Shown piece by piece: positions 1 to 7,645 of a stretch of 64,000 nucleotides of DNA. The translations under genes and the position numbers were made by a program. Numbering within the stretch: the first letter of the stretch is position 1; the number at the start of each line of letters is the position of its first letter. A model generated the notes under the pieces. That model did not search any database. It saw only the letters and a program-made list of their open reading frames with translations, and had not been told where the DNA came from. This DNA is from a virus: positions 1 through 64,000 of the IMG/VR virus record IMGVR_UViG_3300008120_000004. The stretch is one strand, 5' to 3'.

Positions 1-1
1 T

Positions 2-496
2 GAAATAGTTTATGAGTTATCTAATGTAGAGTGGTTACAACATAAATTCTATAACAGTGCTAGTAATACCTATGCAAGTTATGATAAAGAGCTTTCTATT
101 TCTCATGATAGTATCAGCTATACTAGTTATCTTGAGAGACAAATTAATAGAACGATGAGTTTGTATTTGGAGGATTTAAATTTTCCATGGTACTCTAGTT
201 ATAATCAATCTCGTCCTCTCAGATTTAACAGATATGAGAAAAATACTTTAATGAGAGAACACTGTGACCACATTCATGATATGTTTGATGGTACACGTAA
301 AGGTATACCTGTTCTTTCTGCTGTAGGGTTATTGAATGATAATTTTAAGGGTGGTGATTTAATATTTTTTGGTGATACAAAAATAAAACTAGGTAAGGGG
401 CAAGTCGTTATATTTCCTTCTAATTTTTTGTTTCCACATTTAGTAAGTGAAGTTACTGAAGGTGTCAGGTATACTGTAGTAACTTGGGCATGGTAA
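2..496 (+). CDS. 2OG-Fe(II) oxygenase, N-terminus cut by window edge
   Basis: The reading frame is open from base 2 to the TAA at 494-496, so the start lies outside the window. The protein resembles the prolyl-4-hydroxylase-like 2-oxoglutarate/Fe(II) oxygenases common in T4-like marine phages. An iron-binding HxD appears in REHCDHIHD, a second histidine lies near the C-terminus in FPHLVSEV, and the arginine in GVRYTV is the usual 2-oxoglutarate ligand. The fold ends with a beta-rich KGQVVIFPSNF segment, as is typical. The substrate is unknown; phage members may hydroxylate virion or host proteins. An internal ATG at 155 would cut the fold and is not the likely start. Confidence 0.75.
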   Translation, partial: EIVYELSNVEWLQHKFYNSASNTYASYDKELSISHDSISYTSYLERQINRTMSLYLEDLNFPWYSSYNQSRPLRFNRYEKNTLMREHCDHIHDMFDGTRKGIPVLSAVGLLNDNFKGGDLIFFGDTKIKLGKGQVVIFPSNFLFPHLVSEVTEGVRYTVVTWAW

Positions 497-505
497 GGAG
501 AATGT

Positions 506-697
506 ATGAGTGGTAAAGGAAGTAAACCCAGGCCGTATAGCGTTGATCAAGAAACGTTTATCAATAACTGGGATAGAATATTTGGAAATAAAAAAAGAGA
601 AAAAGCTTTAGATGAAATGATGAGAATTAGTGATGAGATAGGTGCTTATGTAGATGAACCTATTGATAATCCTCTTATTAAAAAGATTCCGGAGTAG
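506..697 (+). CDS. small conserved phage protein, function unknown
   Basis: A 63-residue acidic/basic protein starting MSGKGSKPRP. It is preceded by AAGGAG at 495-500, only nine bases after the upstream stop. The opening residues followed by a short WDRIFG motif recall small proteins seen in other T4-like phages, but no domain is recognisable. It is co-transcribed with the oxygenase gene. Confidence 0.65.
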   Translation: MSGKGSKPRPYSVDQETFINNWDRIFGNKKREKALDEMMRISDEIGAYVDEPIDNPLIKKIPE

Positions 698-713
698 TCA
701 AAAGTCTCCAAAT

Positions 714-721
714 TATAAATA
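714..721 (+). promoter_or_regulatory. T4-type late promoter box TATAAATA
   Basis: An exact TATAAATA octamer, the T4 late promoter -10 element read by gp55-type sigma with gp33 and the gp45 clamp. It lies 24 bases before the HNH start at 745, in a short AT-rich gap. A gp33 homologue is encoded at 60514, which supports use of such boxes. Confidence 0.5.
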
Positions 722-744
722 AATAAAATAGTTTGGAGACGATT

Positions 745-1158
745 ATGAAACAATGTAACAGGTGTAACGAAGAAAAAGAAATAACTGAATTTTATAAAAA
801 TTCTAAACGGGTTTATCCATATTGCAAAGCATGTGCTAGAAAAACATATGCTGAAACACATTATCAGAATAATAAAGAGTTATACTTGAAACGCACAGCT
901 GGGCGTAATAAGATGTTACGTAAAAGCTGGATTGAATTTAAAAGTAAATTTAAATGTACTAAATGTAACGAAAATAGACATTGGTGTATAGATTTTCATC
1001 ATGTCGATAGCTCCTTAAAAGAAGGGTTAATACCTAAGTTTTTTAAAGAGCGTTCTCGTGAAGTATTTGAAAAAGAATTTAATAAGTGTATCCCATTATG
1101 TCGTAATTGTCATGCGGATTTACACTACAATGAAAGACAAAATTCTATCTCGGTGTAG
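745..1158 (+). CDS. HNH endonuclease-like zinc protein
   Basis: A 137-residue protein with an N-terminal CxxC pair (CNRCNEEK) and a second CKAC, then CTKC, then an HNH-like core: FHHVD followed by IPLCRNCHADLH. This is the layout of small phage HNH proteins, which are often free-standing homing endonucleases. ATG 745 is preferred over 733 because it follows GGAG at a proper distance. The last 10 bases, including the stop codon, form the 5' acceptor strand of the Trp tRNA, so gene and tRNA overlap. That position beside a tRNA array fits a mobile nuclease, though no homing site can be shown here. Confidence 0.7.
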   Translation: MKQCNRCNEEKEITEFYKNSKRVYPYCKACARKTYAETHYQNNKELYLKRTAGRNKMLRKSWIEFKSKFKCTKCNENRHWCIDFHHVDSSLKEGLIPKFFKERSREVFEKEFNKCIPLCRNCHADLHYNERQNSISV

Positions 1159-1224
1159 CTCAATTGGCAGAGCAGTGGTCTCCAAAACCAAAGGTTTGCG
1201 GTTCAACTCCGTACACCGAGGCCA
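1149..1224 (+). tRNA. tRNA-Trp (CCA)
   Basis: A cloverleaf with a perfect 7-bp acceptor stem (CTCGGTG/CACCGAG), T stem TGCGG/CCGTA with TTCAACT loop, and anticodon loop CTCCAAA giving CCA. The 3' CCA is encoded. The top anticodon stem pair is a G-A mismatch. The 5' ten bases overlap the 3' end of the HNH gene. Confidence 0.9.
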
Positions 1225-1257
1225 TCATAATGAGTAAGAGCAATAAGAAAGGTTAAT

Positions 1258-1515
1258 ATGAAAATTTACATTGGTAATTACTGGGTACCTTTTCCGTCAT
1301 CTGAGTATGGTGGTATGTGGGCTGTTATAGCGGAAAATAAAGATCAGTGTATTGAAATGCTTAAAGGAACAGCTTTTTTTGGTAACGATTATGATTACTT
1401 AATTCCAGACGCTGTTGAAAAAGCTTGGGCACTAGTTCTTCATCCCGACTATGATAAACATGGTCAGAAACCTGGTATACTAAAACCGGAAATTATTGAA
1501 ACATTTTTTACATAA
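1258..1515 (+). CDS. conserved phage protein, function unknown
   Basis: An 85-residue soluble protein starting MKIYIGNYWVPFPSSEYGG, rich in aromatic residues, lying between two tRNA genes. No catalytic motif is evident. Its stop is two bases before the Gly tRNA. The start ATG follows AAGAAAGG with acceptable spacing. Similar small proteins are common in marine myoviruses, but I cannot name a family. Confidence 0.6.
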   Translation: MKIYIGNYWVPFPSSEYGGMWAVIAENKDQCIEMLKGTAFFGNDYDYLIPDAVEKAWALVLHPDYDKHGQKPGILKPEIIETFFT

Positions 1516-1517
1516 AC

Positions 1518-1591
1518 GCGGAGTTCGTATAGTGGTAATACCTTAGCCTTCCAAGCTAAAGCGAGGAGTTCGATTCTCCTACTCCGCTCCA
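1518..1591 (+). tRNA. tRNA-Gly (TCC)
   Basis: Acceptor stem GCGGAGT/ACTCCGC is perfect. The anticodon stem TTAGC/GCTAA encloses loop CTTCCAA with anticodon TCC, the T arm is AGGAG-TTCGATT-CTCCT, and the 3' CCA is encoded. Reading GGA codons, it suits the AT-rich codon use of the phage. Confidence 0.92.
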
Positions 1592-1604
1592 ATAAGGAGT
1601 AATC

Positions 1605-2078
1605 GTGCGTAGACAGTTAGATATCGAAGAAGTAAAAGCTTTTATTGATAAGCAAAGCCCTGAAACAAAAATTTACATTGGTGCTGATTCTGATCGATAT
1701 AAAGTAGGTAAAATATGGTACGCAGATTACACATTAGCAGTAGTAGTTCATATTGATGGTAGACATGGTTGTAAAATTTTTGGAGAGGTACAAACAGAAG
1801 TAGATTATGATGCTAAAGCAAGTAAACCGTCATTACGTTTAATGAATGAAGTTTACAAAGTAGCAGAGATGTATCAGAAGTTAGTAGACGTAATCGGGGA
1901 CCGGAATGTAGAGATACATCTGGATATTAATCCCGATGAACACTATAATAGTAGTATTGTTATACAACAAGCCGTAGGTTATATTAGAGGTGTATGTAAC
2001 GTAGTGCCTCTTGTTAAACCTAATGCATTTGCAGCAAGTTACGCTGCAGATAGGCTTAAAGAGTTGTTAGCAGCATAA
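1605..2078 (+). CDS. YkuK/DUF458-like RNase H-fold protein
   Basis: A 157-residue protein with an RNase H-like opening, IYIGADSDR, where the aspartates after the first beta strand match the first metal ligand. A later acidic strand is EIHLDINPDEHYNSS. This resembles the YkuK-like (DUF458) family found in bacteria and many phages, whose biochemical role is unsettled. Translation starts at GTG 1605 after AAGGAG, 13 bases beyond the Gly tRNA. The stop codon abuts the Thr tRNA directly, which suggests that protein genes and tRNAs share one transcript. Confidence 0.65.
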   Translation: MRRQLDIEEVKAFIDKQSPETKIYIGADSDRYKVGKIWYADYTLAVVVHIDGRHGCKIFGEVQTEVDYDAKASKPSLRLMNEVYKVAEMYQKLVDVIGDRNVEIHLDINPDEHYNSSIVIQQAVGYIRGVCNVVPLVKPNAFAASYAADRLKELLAA

Positions 2079-2154
2079 GCCGGTTTAGCTCATCAGGTAG
2101 AGCAGTTGATTTGTAATCATCAGGTGGTGGGTTCGAGTCCTGCAACCGGCACCA
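2079..2154 (+). tRNA. tRNA-Thr (TGT)
   Basis: Acceptor stem GCCGGTT/AACCGGC, loop TTTGTAA with anticodon TGT, and encoded CCA. The anticodon stem GTTGA/TCATC has one T-T mismatch. The anticodon arm closely follows the bacterial tRNA-Thr(TGT) pattern. It starts on the base after the upstream stop codon. Confidence 0.88.
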
Positions 2155-2156
2155 AT

Positions 2157-2240
2157 GCCCGGGTGGTGAAATGGTAGACACAAAGGACTTAAAATCCTTC
2201 GCCGAAAGGCGTGCCGGTTCGAGTCCGGCTCCGGGTACCA
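2157..2240 (+). tRNA. tRNA-Leu (TAA)
   Basis: A class II tRNA with a long variable arm (CGCCGAAAGGCG). The acceptor stem GCCCGGG/TCCGGGT has two G-T wobbles, the anticodon loop CTTAAAA gives TAA, and CCA is encoded. It strongly resembles bacterial tRNA-Leu(TAA). It reads TTA, one of the commonest codons in this AT-rich genome. Confidence 0.92.
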
Positions 2241-2259
2241 TTTACATTAAGGAGATATT

Positions 2260-2694
2260 ATGAGTAGTTTAAAAGGAACTAAAACTGCAGAATGTTTGAA
2301 AGAAGCTTTTGCGGGTGAATCGATGGCTAACCGCCGTTATTTGTATTTTGCAAACCAATGTGACATTGCAGGTGAGAATGATCTAGCAGCATTGTTCCGT
2401 TCTACAGCTGAAGGTGAAACTGGTCACGCCCATGGTCATATGGAGTACTTGATTGAGGGTGGAGCTGGTGAACCTGGTACCAGCATGCCAGCAAAGAATG
2501 CCCGTCAAATGCTAGAAGCAGCTATTGCAGGAGAGACACATGAGTATTCAGACATGTATCCTGGTATGGCTAAAACTGCACGTGAAGAAGGTTTTGATGA
2601 AGTAGCCGACTGGTTTGAGACATTAGCTAAAGCAGAACGTAGTCATGCTAATCGTTATCAAAAAGCTTTGGATAAACACTTGTCAGATACTTAA
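2260..2694 (+). CDS. rubrerythrin-like diiron protein (no rubredoxin domain)
   Basis: A 144-residue four-helix ferritin-like protein. The ligands of a rubrerythrin diiron site are visible: E20 (FAGES), E53 and H56 (EGETGH), E92/E95 (AGETHEYS), E126 and H129 (AERSHA). The C-terminal rubredoxin Cys4 domain of classical rubrerythrin is absent, as in short rubrerythrins. Family members reduce hydrogen peroxide and protect against oxidative stress. Translation begins at ATG 2260 after AAGGAG, 20 bases past the Leu tRNA, and a strong terminator follows the stop. In a phage it may detoxify peroxide or buffer iron during infection; this is inference. Confidence 0.88.
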   Translation: MSSLKGTKTAECLKEAFAGESMANRRYLYFANQCDIAGENDLAALFRSTAEGETGHAHGHMEYLIEGGAGEPGTSMPAKNARQMLEAAIAGETHEYSDMYPGMAKTAREEGFDEVADWFETLAKAERSHANRYQKALDKHLSDT

Positions 2695-2699
2695 AGTTA

Positions 2700-2722
2700 A
2701 TGGGCCGAAAGGCCCATTTTTT
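2700..2722 (+). terminator. rho-independent terminator with GAAA tetraloop
   Basis: A perfect 7-bp stem ATGGGCC/GGCCCAT closed by GAAA and followed by a run of T. It sits just after the rubrerythrin stop and should end the tRNA/rubrerythrin transcript. Confidence 0.85.
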
Positions 2723-2725
2723 AAA

Positions 2726-3571
2726 ATGAACTTATCTAATCCTCTTTCTTTAAAAGAATCTATTTTTTCTGATGACCTGAAAAAATATTTTGGTGACGAA
2801 TTCTCGCAGTTCGAAAAAAACTTTTTTGCAGAACTTGTTAACTATCTATATGTAGGGGAATATCAAGCCACTTTAGTTTACTCACTTATTTCTGAAAACA
2901 TTAAAAACAAAAATTATTTAAGTGATATTAATACTATCGGTTTAGACCACATTACAACCCTACAACATTTCTTACAAGAGATGAGTGAAGAGGAACGTGG
3001 TCATTCATTATTGTTAGAAGATTTTTTATCTAAAAAAATTAATTTCAATATTACAAAAGAGCGAAAACAATATCTGGAAGATTTTTCTAAAGAATTCGTC
3101 GATCGATATCCATTATTGGATGTGCTGCTTTTCTACCATCTCGGTGAATGTAACTTTTGGACATGTCTGTATTTGATCTATAAACATACACAAGATGAGG
3201 ATATTAAGAAGTTTTTTCATAAACTCTTAATAGATGAGTCTAAACATTTCCATAACATATTTCGCTTCTTTAAACTAGCAAAAAATAATATTAAAATTAA
3301 TGAAAGCAATTTTTTATATGTATGTAATGTATTTAAATTTTGCAATCTTGAATATATAATTTCTCTCTTTCAACTACCTAACAATAACTCTGAAAAAGAT
3401 ATATTCTTTAATAAATTAGTTTATAATCAAGAATGGCAAAAAGCTTTTAACGAAATCTTTATGAAAAAAAGCTTTAAAACATATAATTTACTCTTTCCAG
3501 CTGAAACATTTGAAAGCTACTTTAACAAGGTCAATGGTAGTCACAGTGAATGGTTATACTTAAAAAAATAA
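2726..3571 (+). CDS. ferritin-like diiron protein, possible oxygenase
   Basis: A 281-residue helical protein whose acidic and histidine residues fall in the spacing of a carboxylate-bridged diiron site: E45 (VGEYQ), E90/H93 (EERGH), E141 (LGECN) and E171/H174 (DESKH). This E, ExxH, E, ExxH pattern is shared by ferritin-like oxygenases and acyl-ACP desaturase relatives; I cannot name the exact family. ATG 2726 is chosen because the longer frame from 2645 runs back through the terminator and the rubrerythrin gene. No Shine-Dalgarno is seen before 2726, so expression is uncertain. It lies directly behind another diiron gene. Confidence 0.65.
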   Translation: MNLSNPLSLKESIFSDDLKKYFGDEFSQFEKNFFAELVNYLYVGEYQATLVYSLISENIKNKNYLSDINTIGLDHITTLQHFLQEMSEEERGHSLLLEDFLSKKINFNITKERKQYLEDFSKEFVDRYPLLDVLLFYHLGECNFWTCLYLIYKHTQDEDIKKFFHKLLIDESKHFHNIFRFFKLAKNNIKINESNFLYVCNVFKFCNLEYIISLFQLPNNNSEKDIFFNKLVYNQEWQKAFNEIFMKKSFKTYNLLFPAETFESYFNKVNGSHSEWLYLKK

Positions 3572-3577
3572 ATTAAG

Positions 3578-3606
3578 TGGCGCTTTTCTTGTTGCCTATA
3601 TATAAT
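3578..3606 (+). promoter_or_regulatory. candidate sigma70-like promoter TGGCGC-N17-TATAAT
   Basis: A perfect TATAAT at 3601-3606 with TGGCGC 17 bases upstream, in the gap before the glycan cassette. The same TGGC-type -35 with N17 and TATAAT recurs at 27033-27061. The transcript would start near 3613, by the GAGGAGG ribosome site for the gene at 3625. Confidence 0.5.
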
Positions 3607-3624
3607 GTAGTGAGGAGGAGCTTA

Positions 3625-4308
3625 ATGAAAGTAGAATTTAATTCCCTGCATTGGGACAACGTCAATAAAGATATGTTAGATGCTCATAAGTCAGTTATGA
3701 AGCATTTTGACATACCTGTCAATTACCATAACCTTAATTGGAATCATGGCACCTGGATGCAGGTGATTCATAGTGAATCTAAATCAGATGTAGTAGTAAC
3801 TATTGAACCAGATTGTGTTATACTAGATAAGCAAAAAGTTTTGGACATTATTAGATACGCGTATAAGAATAATACGTTTGTAGGTATCGCACAAGTATCC
3901 AATCATATACCACCTAAAAGTCACATCTATGCAGCACCAGGTTTCTACGTGATGCCTACCAAACTTTATAATGAATTAAACTGCCCTTCATTTACAGAAA
4001 CATATCGATCAGATACAGCAGAAGAAATAAGTTATATTGCAGAAGAAAAAGGCATTCGTTACCGGGCATTACGACCAACTTACTTTGAAGGGGAACCTGG
4101 TGAGGGGTTATGGCCCTTAAGTAACCTTGGTTACTACGGTATTGGTACAGTCTTTGAAGATACCGTCTATCATCTTTATCAGTCACGTATGGCTCAAAAT
4201 ATTGAGTTATTTGTTAAGCGATGTAGTGAAATTATTAACAATACCTTCTCAACCGAACATATGACATCTTCAACAACGTTTAACTACAAAGGAAAAATAG
4301 TTAGATGA
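3625..4308 (+). CDS. GT-A type glycosyltransferase-like protein
   Basis: A 227-residue protein resembling nucleotide-sugar transferases of GT-A fold: a hydrophobic strand VVVTIEPDCVIL ends in a D/E-rich turn that would hold the metal and sugar nucleotide. ATG 3625 follows GAGGAGG. It is the first gene of an uninterrupted sugar cassette, and its stop overlaps the next start by four bases. The acceptor is unknown; phage cassettes of this type may decorate virion proteins or alter host surface glycans. Confidence 0.55.
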   Translation: MKVEFNSLHWDNVNKDMLDAHKSVMKHFDIPVNYHNLNWNHGTWMQVIHSESKSDVVVTIEPDCVILDKQKVLDIIRYAYKNNTFVGIAQVSNHIPPKSHIYAAPGFYVMPTKLYNELNCPSFTETYRSDTAEEISYIAEEKGIRYRALRPTYFEGEPGEGLWPLSNLGYYGIGTVFEDTVYHLYQSRMAQNIELFVKRCSEIINNTFSTEHMTSSTTFNYKGKIVR

Positions 4309-5255
4309 AAATTTTATTTCATGCTAATACATTAAACTACAGGGGTACAACTGTTGCCATAACAGACTATGCTCGCTACAATCAGGAAATATTTGGTAAT
4401 GAATCTGTCATAGCTTACAATCATAGCCTAGGTTATGAGAAAGATATGGGTTCAGAGCAAGCAGTTATTGATCGTCTTAAAAAAGACTTTAATGTAATTG
4501 GGTATAGAGAAGGCGATTTAGAAGCTATTATTTCTAAAGAGCAAATTGATCTCGCTTACTTTATTCGTTCAGGGCAAAAAGAACCTTTACCAACTAACTG
4601 TAAGACTGCAGTACATTCGGTATTTCAGTTTAATCAACCTCATGGAGATAGGTATGCGTATATCTCTAAATGGTTATCTGATGAGATGTCACAGGGAGAG
4701 ATACCTTACGTACCACATATTGTTAAGTTACCAGAACCTAATGGGGACTTTAAAGGGTACTTAGATATTCCTAAAGATAAAATAGTGATTGGTAGGTATG
4801 GTGGTTACTTTACATTTGATATTGAGTCTGTTAGAGATAGTATTCTCAAATTAGTTAATACTGACGACCGTTATGTATTTTTATTTGTAGGTACCCAGCC
4901 TTTTTCAGATCACCCTAACATTAAGTTCATTAACGAAATTCACGATCTACAGAAGAAAGCTAATTTCATTAATACATGTGATGCAATGATACATGCAAGA
5001 TATAGAGGTGAGTCTTTTGGACTATCTATTGCAGAATTTCTGTATCTAAACAAACCGGTAATTGCATGGAATGGTGGTCATGACAAAAACCATTTAGATA
5101 TGTTAAAAAATAGCGATACCTTATATAATAATGAGGATGACTTCTTTTATATCTTAAAAAATATTAAAGACATTAAACAAGACTGGACTCAAAGAGTAGC
5201 AGAGTTTAGTCCAGACAAGGTGATGAAAAAATTTAATGAGGTATTTTTATGCTAG
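4305..5255 (+). CDS. GT-B (GT4-like) glycosyltransferase
   Basis: A 316-residue protein with the two-domain layout of GT-B enzymes. The C-terminal half has the retaining GT4 signature region: CDAMIHARYRGESFGLSIAEF, in which the E of GESFG and the following E are the usual nucleotide-sugar contacts. It begins by ATGA overlap with the upstream gene and ends seven bases inside the acetyltransferase gene. It probably adds a sugar to the glycan built by this cassette. Confidence 0.65.
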   Translation: MKILFHANTLNYRGTTVAITDYARYNQEIFGNESVIAYNHSLGYEKDMGSEQAVIDRLKKDFNVIGYREGDLEAIISKEQIDLAYFIRSGQKEPLPTNCKTAVHSVFQFNQPHGDRYAYISKWLSDEMSQGEIPYVPHIVKLPEPNGDFKGYLDIPKDKIVIGRYGGYFTFDIESVRDSILKLVNTDDRYVFLFVGTQPFSDHPNIKFINEIHDLQKKANFINTCDAMIHARYRGESFGLSIAEFLYLNKPVIAWNGGHDKNHLDMLKNSDTLYNNEDDFFYILKNIKDIKQDWTQRVAEFSPDKVMKKFNEVFLC

Positions 5256-5710
5256 TGTTTAAACGAGTAACCACCCCTGCAGAAGCTGAGATATTGCGTA
5301 CTATTCGTAATGAATGTAAAGACTACATGACACGTAGTACGGAATATATTACTCCTGAGCAGCAGGCTGAGTGGTTTAAAACTGCGTTTAAAAAATATGA
5401 ACTATATATTGCTTATGCTATCGAGCATGGTGCGGTTGTAGTTAATGCAGGGTTTGGTGTCATACATTTAGAAGAAGATCAATACCTCCTTACAGGAGGT
5501 TTGACACCAGACTATAGAGATAAGGGTTTAGGAACACCTTTATTTAAGTTCTTGATCGATAATTGTAATAAACAACTACCTATAAGACTAGAAGTTCTTA
5601 AAACAAATACGCGTGCTCTTAAAACATACGAGAAGCTAGGGTTTGTTACAACAGGTGAGGTGAACGATAGAATCTTTTCTATGGAGTACAGGTATGATTC
5701 CGTTATTTAA
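5249..5710 (+). CDS. GNAT N-acetyltransferase
   Basis: A 153-residue GNAT-fold protein. The acetyl-CoA motif A is seen as LTPDYRDKGLGTPLFKFLI (R-D-K-G-L-G pyrophosphate loop) and motif B as LKTNTRALKTYEKLGF. Placed before a sugar aminotransferase, it is most simply an amino-sugar N-acetyltransferase, as in QdtC/WecD-like pathways. This role is inferred from context. Confidence 0.8.
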   Translation: MLVFKRVTTPAEAEILRTIRNECKDYMTRSTEYITPEQQAEWFKTAFKKYELYIAYAIEHGAVVVNAGFGVIHLEEDQYLLTGGLTPDYRDKGLGTPLFKFLIDNCNKQLPIRLEVLKTNTRALKTYEKLGFVTTGEVNDRIFSMEYRYDSVI

Positions 5711-6767
5711 AGTCGGTATGTCAGACAAAGCAGCTGACAAGGTTGCTAAGGTATTAAGCTCAGGATTCGTAGGGCAAGGGCCAGTAGTAGAAGAGTTTGA
5801 AGATCTACTTCAGAAAGAATTAAAGTGTAAAACCAGACCGGTAACAGTTAACTCCTGTACATCGGCAATTGATCTTGCTTTAGAACTTTGTAAAGTTGAA
5901 CCCGGTGATGAGGTTATTACAACACCTCAAACTTGCTTTGCATCTAACGTTCACATTATTCATCGCAAAGCTAGAATTCGCTGGGCTGATATAGACCCTA
6001 TTACAGGTCTTATTGATCCCGAATCTGTTAAAAAGCTAATCACAGATAAAACAAAAGCCATTGTAGCAGTTAACTGGGCTGGTAAATTTTGTGACTATAG
6101 TACACTTAAAACATTTGGTGTACCTGTAATTGAAGATGCTGCACATTGCTGGGATGTATTCAACGATAAAGATGTTGTACGTGGTGATTACATCTGTTAT
6201 AGTTTTCAAGCAATCAAGTTTTTGACTACAGCAGATGGAGGTATTCTAATTTGCCCTGCAGATAAAGAAGCTGATGCAAGAATTTTAAGGTGGTATGGAC
6301 TAGACCGTACTAAAAATGAATCCTTCAGATGTACGCAAAACATTACACAGGTAGGTTTCAAATATCATATGAATGATGTTAATGCATCCATTGGTATTAC
6401 AAATATACCTGAAGCTAGAAACTCTGTACTAGCTAGTAGACTAAACTCTTATGATTATATTAACAGGGTTAAAAATGAATTACTAACCCTACCCACTTGG
6501 GATGAGACATGCTCCTACTGGTTATTCAGCATGCATGTAAAAGCAGGTCACAAAGACAGGTTTACAAAATATCTTCAAGATAATGGCATAGCATCAAGCC
6601 CAGTTCATTTTAGAAATGATCATTACGATAGCACTATTCACTTCAGCGAAGGTATTCTACCAGGTGTAGATTCTTTTACTGATACTCAGATATGTATTCC
6701 TAATGGGTGGTGGGTATCGTCACAAGATAAAGAACACATTATTTATACACTGAACAATTTTAAATGA
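5694..6767 (+). CDS. DegT/DnrJ/EryC1 PLP-dependent sugar aminotransferase
   Basis: A 357-residue enzyme of the DegT/EryC1 family, which transfers an amino group to a 3- or 4-keto sugar nucleotide. The N-terminal motif GFVGQGPVVEEFE, the region IEDAAHCW, and the PLP-lysine segment CYSFQAIKFLTTADGG are all present, and length matches the family. Its start overlaps the acetyltransferase gene, so amination and acetylation are probably coupled. The presumed product is an N-acetylated amino sugar nucleotide. Confidence 0.88.
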   Translation: MIPLFKVGMSDKAADKVAKVLSSGFVGQGPVVEEFEDLLQKELKCKTRPVTVNSCTSAIDLALELCKVEPGDEVITTPQTCFASNVHIIHRKARIRWADIDPITGLIDPESVKKLITDKTKAIVAVNWAGKFCDYSTLKTFGVPVIEDAAHCWDVFNDKDVVRGDYICYSFQAIKFLTTADGGILICPADKEADARILRWYGLDRTKNESFRCTQNITQVGFKYHMNDVNASIGITNIPEARNSVLASRLNSYDYINRVKNELLTLPTWDETCSYWLFSMHVKAGHKDRFTKYLQDNGIASSPVHFRNDHYDSTIHFSEGILPGVDSFTDTQICIPNGWWVSSQDKEHIIYTLNNFK

Positions 6768-7645
6768 ATATATTGATCATAGGTGGGCACGGATACATCG
6801 GAAGTGCTTTAACCAAATACTTTCATGATAAAAATATTTCTGCTATACCTATAGGTAAAAGAGACGATGATTACAATAACCTATCACCAGAGTTTTTAAA
6901 TCAATTTACACATATAATTTTACTAGCAGGCCATTCTAGTGTACAGATGTGTATTGGAGATTTGTCCTCTCCATGGAATAATAATGTTCGCAACTTTGAC
7001 AATCTCTTAAAGAAAATTAATCCTAGCATCCCGGTTATCTACGCAAGCAGCTCATCTGTTTACGGTAATAGAAACGAAAAGATTTACGTAGAGTCCGATA
7101 CCTCGTTTGATTATGTAAACAACTACGATCTTACTAAATCAGCTTTAGATTTGTTAGCAATTAAACATATGGCTGAAGGTAGATACATTACGGGATTAAG
7201 ATTCGGTACTGTAAACGGTGTATCTAGTACTTTAAGAATTGACCTAATGATTAACTCTATGGTTTGGTCTTCGTATCTAAGAAGACAAGTTTTCATAAGC
7301 AATAAAGAAATTAACAGACCTATTTTGGGTATCAATGACCTTTGTAATGCTGTAAATGCAATTGTAGTGGATAAACCTAGCTCAGGAATATACAATCTTT
7401 CTTCTTTTAATACAACAGTAGAAGATGTAGCTAAAAAAGTATGTACCATTACAGACGCGCAGCTGGTTGATTTAGGTAGTACATCTCACCCTTACAACTT
7501 TTCTATAAACTCCGATAAGTTTAAATATAGGTATAATTTTCAATTTTTAGAAACAGAAGAAGAAATTATTCTCAACTTAATTAATAATATCAGACAAGAT
7601 AAATGTAACCCAGTAAAACGAGACAGTTATTTTAAATATGATTGA
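6764..7645 (+). CDS. NAD(P)-dependent nucleotide-sugar epimerase/dehydratase (SDR)
   Basis: A 293-residue extended short-chain dehydrogenase. The Rossmann glycine motif GGHGYIG lies at residues 7-13, the catalytic YxxxK is YDLTK near 125, and a serine-rich strand ASSSSVYG precedes it. Such enzymes epimerise, reduce or dehydrate NDP-sugars. It overlaps both neighbours by a few bases within the glycan operon. The exact substrate cannot be told from sequence. Confidence 0.85.
   Translation: MNILIIGGHGYIGSALTKYFHDKNISAIPIGKRDDDYNNLSPEFLNQFTHIILLAGHSSVQMCIGDLSSPWNNNVRNFDNLLKKINPSIPVIYASSSSVYGNRNEKIYVESDTSFDYVNNYDLTKSALDLLAIKHMAEGRYITGLRFGTVNGVSSTLRIDLMINSMVWSSYLRRQVFISNKEINRPILGINDLCNAVNAIVVDKPSSGIYNLSSFNTTVEDVAKKVCTITDAQLVDLGSTSHPYNFSINSDKFKYRYNFQFLETEEEIILNLINNIRQDKCNPVKRDSYFKYD

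Noticed and set aside
2056-2241. Minus-strand frame across tRNA-Thr and tRNA-Leu
   Set aside because: It is the translated complement of two tRNAs, a common artefact.
2645-2725. Upstream extension of the diiron gene
   Set aside because: It runs through the rubrerythrin gene and the terminator hairpin; ferritin-like homology starts after ATG 2726.
5484-5505. Inverted repeat ACCTCC/GGAGGT inside the acetyltransferase gene
   Set aside because: Short, within a conserved protein segment, no T run; likely chance.
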